From contig NZ_SISB01000047.1 in the NCBI RefSeq assembly GCF_004310295.1, forward strand, positions 1-54,541: a stretch of DNA of 54,541 nt, read 5' to 3'. The translations under genes and the position numbers were made by a program. The notes under the pieces are model-generated. The model saw only the letters and a program-made list of their open reading frames with translations, searched no databases and was not told where the DNA came from. The DNA is from Pseudomonas sp. BGI-2. Lineage in GTDB: Bacteria; Pseudomonadota; Gammaproteobacteria; Pseudomonadales; Pseudomonadaceae. Shown here in pieces: positions 50,821 through 54,541 of the stretch; position 1 is the first letter of the stretch, and each line of letters starts with the position of its first letter.

Positions 50821-51383
50821 CCCATGCACTCCCGCAATGCCACCAGACTGCGTTTGATCCAGGCTTTGACGGTCCCCAGAGGTGCGCCCAGTTTCTGCGA
50901 TATTTCTGAATGCGAATAGCCGTCTACATACGCATGGAGTATGCAGTTGCGACGCGCCGGCTCCAGTTGTTCAAGGCACATATAAATACGTCCTGAACGG
51001 GCTCGAAAATCGAAGGCGTCCACACACTCTGACGATGCCTCCATGGATGCTAAAGCGAGCAATGCCATTTCGCTTTGCTCGCTGACCTGTATCTCCCGGG
51101 CGTTATCTCGCATGAAGTTGAGTGCTAAATGCCGCGTCACGCTGAAGATCCAGCCACGGGCAGAACCTCGTGCCGGATCGAAGCTGGCGGCACGGGTCCA
51201 TATTTTGATAAAGACATCGTGCACGATGTCTTCGGCCAAGGCGTTACTGCGAGCGATTCGCTTGGCAACACCCAAAAGACGAGCACTTTCCTGCTCATAC
51301 AAGTCTTGCAATGCCTGCTGCTCGCCTCGGGCACAAGCAGCTAAACAGGCTTCGTAGTCAAAACAGGGCTCAGGTAGGGACAA
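50817..51383 (-). CDS. ECF sigma factor (SigK-like)
   Basis: A 188-residue ECF sigma factor. Region 2: 'QDLYEQESARLLGVAKRIARSNALAEDIVHDVFIKIWTRAASFDPARGSARGWIFSVTRHLALNFMRDN' at about 27-95. Region 4: 'LEQLEPARRNCILHAYVDGYSHSEISQKLGAPLGTVKAWIKRSLVALRECM' at about 137-187. With the overlapping RskA protein it forms an extracytoplasmic stress switch. Upstream, 107 bases separate it from the DUF3455 gene. Confidence 0.9.
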   Translation of the reverse strand: MSLPEPCFDYEACLAACARGEQQALQDLYEQESARLLGVAKRIARSNALAEDIVHDVFIKIWTRAASFDPARGSARGWIFSVTRHLALNFMRDNAREIQVSEQSEMALLALASMEASSECVDAFDFRARSGRIYMCLEQLEPARRNCILHAYVDGYSHSEISQKLGAPLGTVKAWIKRSLVALRECMG

Positions 51384-51411
51384 GGTTTTCAGCCGCCAGC
51401 AGGTGGTAATT

Positions 51412-51433
51412 ACCCCAGCCCTAAGGCTGGGGT
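51412..51433. terminator. GC-rich hairpin between DUF3455 and sigma genes
   Basis: ACCCCAGCC-CTAA-GGCTGGGGT forms a perfect 9-bp stem. On the minus strand it stands after the DUF3455 gene and before the sigma gene but has no U-run, so it may be an attenuator or RNA stabiliser rather than a full stop. Confidence 0.6.
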
Positions 51434-51490
51434 TCCATCGGAGCAGAGTAGACGACTTTGTGCGTTAACAACCTGTCCTGGATCGTTGGC

Positions 51491-52033
51491 TTAATTGGCT
51501 GCCCAAAAAATATAGTCAGCCTGATATTTCACTACCTCACGTTTGCCTTTGTTTGCGGCGGAGCATTCGATCATTGGCGCCACGCCGCCTTTAACGGCCA
51601 CCCGCTGGATATAACTGACATTGCTCATCGCGCCTTTGCCTTCCGCAGGGTTGGCTTTGACCAACTGATAAGGGAGGTCACCAGTACCTGAGGGTGCAAC
51701 CGCCAGTTGCGTTCCAGTGATTTTAGAACCGTCATTAGCTTGCCAGGTAGCCGGGGGGCCGAAGTAGGTGCCGACTTGTTTGCCGCTGCGATCATTTAGT
51801 ACCGCTTTGGGTCCTACGAAAGTCCATTCAGTCTGGCCGGCGGAGTTAGCCTTGTCGCGACACTCATACGTGATTTCGCCCACGCCCACGGTCTCCAACG
51901 CGACCTTATGACCGTCCGGGACCTTAATGCTGTCGGGCAGATCTGTTTGCGCATACGCAGCTGGCACTGTGACCAACAAGCAGGTGGCAGCAAGCGTAGT
52001 ACTGGCAATGCGCAGGAATCTTTTAGCGTTCAT
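51491..52033 (-). CDS. DUF3455 periplasmic protein
   Basis: A 180-residue secreted protein with a signal peptide (MNAKRFLRIASTTLAATCLLVTVPAAYAQ). The mature part contains 'VPDGHKVALETVGVGEITYEC', 'EWTFVGPKAVLNDRSGKQVGTYFGPPATWQANDGSKITG' and 'YIQRVAVKGGVAP', matching DUF3455. Two cysteines, in YECRD and MIECSA, could form a disulfide. The family commonly sits beside ECF sigma/RskA pairs. Function unknown. It is transcribed toward the sigma gene. Confidence 0.85.
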   Translation of the reverse strand: MNAKRFLRIASTTLAATCLLVTVPAAYAQTDLPDSIKVPDGHKVALETVGVGEITYECRDKANSAGQTEWTFVGPKAVLNDRSGKQVGTYFGPPATWQANDGSKITGTQLAVAPSGTGDLPYQLVKANPAEGKGAMSNVSYIQRVAVKGGVAPMIECSAANKGKREVVKYQADYIFWAAN

Positions 52034-52217
52034 GCAAATCTCTCCAGAAAGGTGATCAGTTCAGCAGCTATGGCTACTGCCTGTACTACCCGCTGGAGGA
52101 CAAACTGGATGCAGCTGATTAAAAAATATCGAGCAGAAAGGGTTGTAGCGTCACTGCTTGATAGCTTGACAATGTGAGTGTCAGGCCAACAGCTGCCCGT
52201 GGTGAAGGGTAGCTAAC

Positions 52218-52513
52218 GGCCCAGGCTGTGTGAAAACACCAGTGATTGTCTAACCTTCTGATTGTCTGGATCGTATCGGGGACGATCATGAAGCGATTTA
52301 TTGAGGGTGAGGCTCGGACGCACACCCAGCGGTGTTGCTGAAGATCTATATCTACGGCTACCTCAATCTCTTCTCTCAATCGATCATCGCCATCGACGGC
52401 AGCAAATTCAAAGCCGTCAATAATCGCGACCGCAACCGCCCGCTTATTCCAGAGGCAATCCTCGCGACTCTCAGTTTTCGACGTATTTAGCGCGTTTTCA
52501 CACAGCCTGGCCC
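52218..52513. mobile_element. IS1182-like relic, 296 bp, with terminal inverted repeats
   Basis: The ends GGCCCAGGCTGTGTGAAAAC (52218-52237) and the inverted copy at 52494-52513 match at 18 of 20 positions. Inside, a start-like MKRFIEGEARTH at 52288 leads, after a frameshift, to VLLKIYIYGYLN and then directly IIAIDGSKFKAVNNRDRN at 52380-52440. These are blocks of IS1182-family transposases that should be about 100 residues or more apart, so internal deletions removed most of the gene. The intact ends mean it could still be moved by a transposase supplied elsewhere. Confidence 0.8.
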
Positions 52514-52596
52514 CTTTGCAGACATTCATATCGTCCCCTTGACCGAGGGGTTCCCCACTCTGACTTCACGCTTAGATGATGGGGAGGTAAAAAAAG

Positions 52597-53499
52597 ATGC
52601 TGGTTGAGGTGGCCGTTGCAGCGGGAACTTCAGGGTACCGGCCAGGTCAATTGGTGCCTGTATTGGAAATGCCGATTAGCGCTGTGGTCTTTTTTACGGC
52701 AGTGCCATCCGAGATCAGTCGAGTCCGCCCCCTGATGCCAACCAAGAGTTTTCTGCCGGGTCTCATCCTGGTGTTCTGCGCCGTCGCGTCTCTTTGTTCG
52801 GTTGCTGCTGAGCGAAGAGCGGCAGCGCAAAGCAACAGCGCATCAACCACCCTAATCGAAACCGCCTCGCGGCAGTATGGAAATGGTCAGTTGGAACAAG
52901 CCGCTGCCACGCTGGAGCGAGCCCTGCATATCCAGCCGAACAATCCCGCGACGCTGCATTACCTCGGTGTGTTGCGTCTTCAGCAGGGGCAGTATCAGCA
53001 GGCTGAAACCTTGGCGACGCGCTCGAATATGCGGGTTGGTCGCAACGTCGAGTTACGCAATCGCAACTTCCAATTGATCCAGACGGCGCAGCAGGCCCAG
53101 TCTTCGGGTATCCCGCCCAGCGCCAAAGCGGACCAGGTCGCAGTTCAGAAGAGGCTGGAAGTGGAGACCCAAAGGCTCAGCGAAGCAGAAATGGGCGTTG
53201 CTGAACAATCCACTCAGGACACTGGGCGCGACGCTGGCAACTTCGCTCGCGCAACGGCAGACCAGGTATTGGATTCATCGACAGTTGGCAGGCCTCGGCC
53301 CGAAGGAAAATCGCAAATGGCTTCCGTCGAGCCAGGGCCTGCGTACGATGAGGTTGAGATTCCCCGCGGCCATTTGCCGCCTCCAGGTAAATGCCGAATC
53401 TGGTTTCCTGATCGCCCGCCGGGGCATCAGCCCGCACCCGGCAAATGCAAGAAACTGCGAAAACGGGTTCCGTCAGGGGCCTACTTGGTGCACGGTTGA
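52597..53499 (+). CDS. Secreted TPR protein with Pro-Cys-rich C-terminal repeats
   Basis: A 300-residue frame from ATG 52597, preceded by GGGGAGG at good spacing. A second ATG at 52735 opens a clean signal peptide (MPTKSFLPGLILVFCAVASLCSVAAE), so the mature protein may start there. A TPR pair follows ('ASRQYGNGQLEQAAATLERALHIQPNNPATLHYLGVLRLQQGQYQQAE'), then a Gln/Arg-rich region. The last 50 residues have GHLPPPGKCRIWFPDRPPGH and QPAPGKCKKLRKRVPSGAYL, a repeated PPGxC motif with W and R. The C-terminal motif occurs in other secreted proteins of unknown function. Its 3' end overlaps the convergent SDR fragment by 27 bases. Confidence 0.7.
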   Translation: MLVEVAVAAGTSGYRPGQLVPVLEMPISAVVFFTAVPSEISRVRPLMPTKSFLPGLILVFCAVASLCSVAAERRAAAQSNSASTTLIETASRQYGNGQLEQAAATLERALHIQPNNPATLHYLGVLRLQQGQYQQAETLATRSNMRVGRNVELRNRNFQLIQTAQQAQSSGIPPSAKADQVAVQKRLEVETQRLSEAEMGVAEQSTQDTGRDAGNFARATADQVLDSSTVGRPRPEGKSQMASVEPGPAYDEVEIPRGHLPPPGKCRIWFPDRPPGHQPAPGKCKKLRKRVPSGAYLVHG

Positions 53500-53841
53500 G
53501 TTTCTGAACATCCACTTCTGTCCGATATCGGTCCGAACTACAGTTGCCGCCATTCCGGACACTCCAGCGTTGTTCACCAGCACATCGACCTGATCGACCC
53601 GGGTAACGGCGAAGTCGATGAAGTCTTGGACATCCTTTCGGTCTGTGACGTCTAGAGCACGTAATTCCGCCTTGCCGCAGGAGGCGTTGATATCGCCAGC
53701 AATCATTTCAAGTCGGTCGGTACGACGAGCACCGAGCACCACTTTCGCGCCGTGGCTTGCCAGCAGCCGCGCGGTAGCCTCACCGATACCGCTGCTTGCG
53801 CCGGTGATTGCGATGACTTTGTCTTTGACGTTCAACAACAT
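53473..53841 (-). pseudogene. Truncated SDR dehydrogenase
   Basis: The first 95 residues are a normal SDR N-terminus: TGASSGIGEATARLLASHGA and 'VDVLVNNAGVSG'. After that the sequence (AATVVRTDIGQKWMFRNSTV) no longer resembles SDR and the frame ends at residue 122. The Ser-Tyr-Lys catalytic region is missing, so the protein could not be active. A break near 53540 is inferred. Confidence 0.75.
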
Positions 53842-53864
53842 GATCGGTTTCTTCTTCTGTTCGC

Positions 53865-54251
53865 CTACACGAGCAGGTGGTGCTGCTGACGGTAGTGTCC
53901 GAAGACAGCCCTCGGGTGACTGCTGAACGCCGGTTTGAGGTTGAAGCTTATTGCGAAGGGTTTTTTCGGGTCCGTCTGCACTTTGGTTTCATGGAGGAGC
54001 CCGACGTACCCATGGCGCTAAGTCTTTGTCAGCTGAAGGAACTGGATCTCAGTCCGATGCGCACGACCTATTTCCTCAGCCGGGAGACAGTGATCCCCAC
54101 CAAGCGCATTGGTATGGCGCGCTGACGCGAAAGCCTGTTCGCGTTCCTGCTGAAAAATGCCAACAGCAACTTGAAATACTTCAAGTTACCGTTGAATAGA
54201 GTGATCGAGCTGGGAACACAAGTAGAGATGTGGAGGCAAACGAAGCCGTAA
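53865..54251 (+). pseudogene. Decayed second copy of the kup 3' end
   Basis: From LHEQVVLLTVVSEDSPRV onward the frame repeats the last 120 codons of kup (49670-50039) with scattered substitutions. TGA at 54123-54125 interrupts it where kup has TGG, and the original stop codon position reads TGG, so the frame runs on to TAA at 54249-54251. No upstream kup sequence precedes it; the SDR remnant abuts it. It is the rest of a duplicated or second kup gene. Confidence 0.88.
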
Positions 54252-54344
54252 AGCGGCCCGCACACAAACATCTGACAGCACGAAATTCTCTGTTGAGGCA
54301 GGCATTAATCGAGCAGGAGGTCATTTTCCTGCTCATTGGAAACA

Positions 54345-54541
54345 CTATTGGGAGGTTATCTCCATATCAGGACTTAACGTTCCCAACCAAGCCACTAGCC
54401 CCACAATCAAAACTGCTGTCGATAACTCGACCAACACGCTGCGCCTTAACGCATTCGCCGCCACTCGATATTCCCCCTCCCGCAACGACCGCTCCAAAAG
54501 CGGGCCAAGGTGAAATCGGTTCAGTGCGGCCAGTACCAGCA
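54345..54541 (-). CDS. CopD-like protein, C-terminal fragment (runs off right edge)
   Basis: The reverse strand reads LVLAALNRFHLGPLLERSLR, then 'YRVAANALRRSVLVELSTAVLIVGLVAWLGTLSPDM', ending at the TAG at 54345. 'ALNRF...LRRS...E...VL-x-(V/L)-AWLGTL-x-P' is the C-terminal pattern of CopD-family copper-resistance membrane proteins. It is distinct from copD at 14921. The rest is beyond the window. Confidence 0.6.
   Translation of the reverse strand, partial: LVLAALNRFHLGPLLERSLREGEYRVAANALRRSVLVELSTAVLIVGLVAWLGTLSPDMEITSQ

Overview
The window is chromosomal DNA of a fluorescent-group Pseudomonas. Supporting signs are high-GC coding sequence, the bkdR/bkdA1A2B/lpdV cluster, acnB, miaE and aguA, a DUF1652 protein, and many intergenic REP-type inverted repeats built on GTGGGAGCGGGCTTGCTCGC or GTAGGAGCGAGGCTTGCCCGC. 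The species assignment is inference from these features; no tRNA, rRNA or CRISPR array was seen.

Layout. Position 1-116 is the 5' end of an IS4-like transposase running off the left edge. 180-2124 is a cytochrome P450 divergent from an ArsR-type regulator. 2174-4258 is a LexA-box-preceded pair, a radical SAM protein and a DUF4130 protein, of the putative DNA modification/repair type. 4312-11226 is branched-chain amino acid catabolism: ilvE, the four subunits of the branched-chain 2-oxoacid dehydrogenase, and divergent bkdR. 11361-14895 holds a PI-PLC-like protein, a persulfide-dioxygenase-like MBL hydrolase and a TauE/SafE exporter. 14921-16147 is copCD. 16286-18373 is a TetR regulator with a carbamoyl-amino-acid amidohydrolase. 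18695-21677 has a triple-PAS LuxR regulator, a 21-codon ORF translationally coupled to a DUF1652 protein, a small lipoprotein, and a TRIC channel gene broken by a frameshift and a stop. 21681-29064 is mixed metabolism: a MocA-type oxidoreductase with two GGAA-N6-TTC boxes, an SDR whose expected start codon reads ACG, an APH-type kinase, a TssA-like 3' fragment, a hydroxyacid dehydrogenase, a TetR regulator, a tautomerase and a SdaC-type permease. 29281-34640 is core: acnB with a 510-base leader that contains two strongly structured segments, a DUF1289 protein, a double-Usp protein and miaE.

34887-43835 holds a two-component system facing a MipA/OmpV protein, a GFA protein, a hotdog thioesterase, a LysR-aguA-polyamine-binding-protein block, an AlkA-type glycosylase and a PEP mutase-family protein. 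43877-46204 holds Ada and an arsenic block reduced to arsC-arsH, with no arsR or arsB in the window.

46205-54541 looks rearranged. A gene-poor stretch with a receiver-like remnant leads to a GNAT protein and an intact kup. Then come a DUF3455/ECF sigma/anti-sigma block, a 296-bp IS1182-like relic with terminal inverted repeats, a TPR protein, a truncated SDR, a decayed second copy of the kup 3' end, and the C-terminus of a second CopD-like protein at the right edge.

Functional themes are valine/leucine/isoleucine degradation, DNA damage response (LexA-controlled rSAM pair, Ada, AlkA), metal/metalloid and sulfide handling (CopCD, ArsCH, MBL-TauE) and polyamine use. Several genes are broken or orphaned from their usual operons, mostly near mobile-element remnants.
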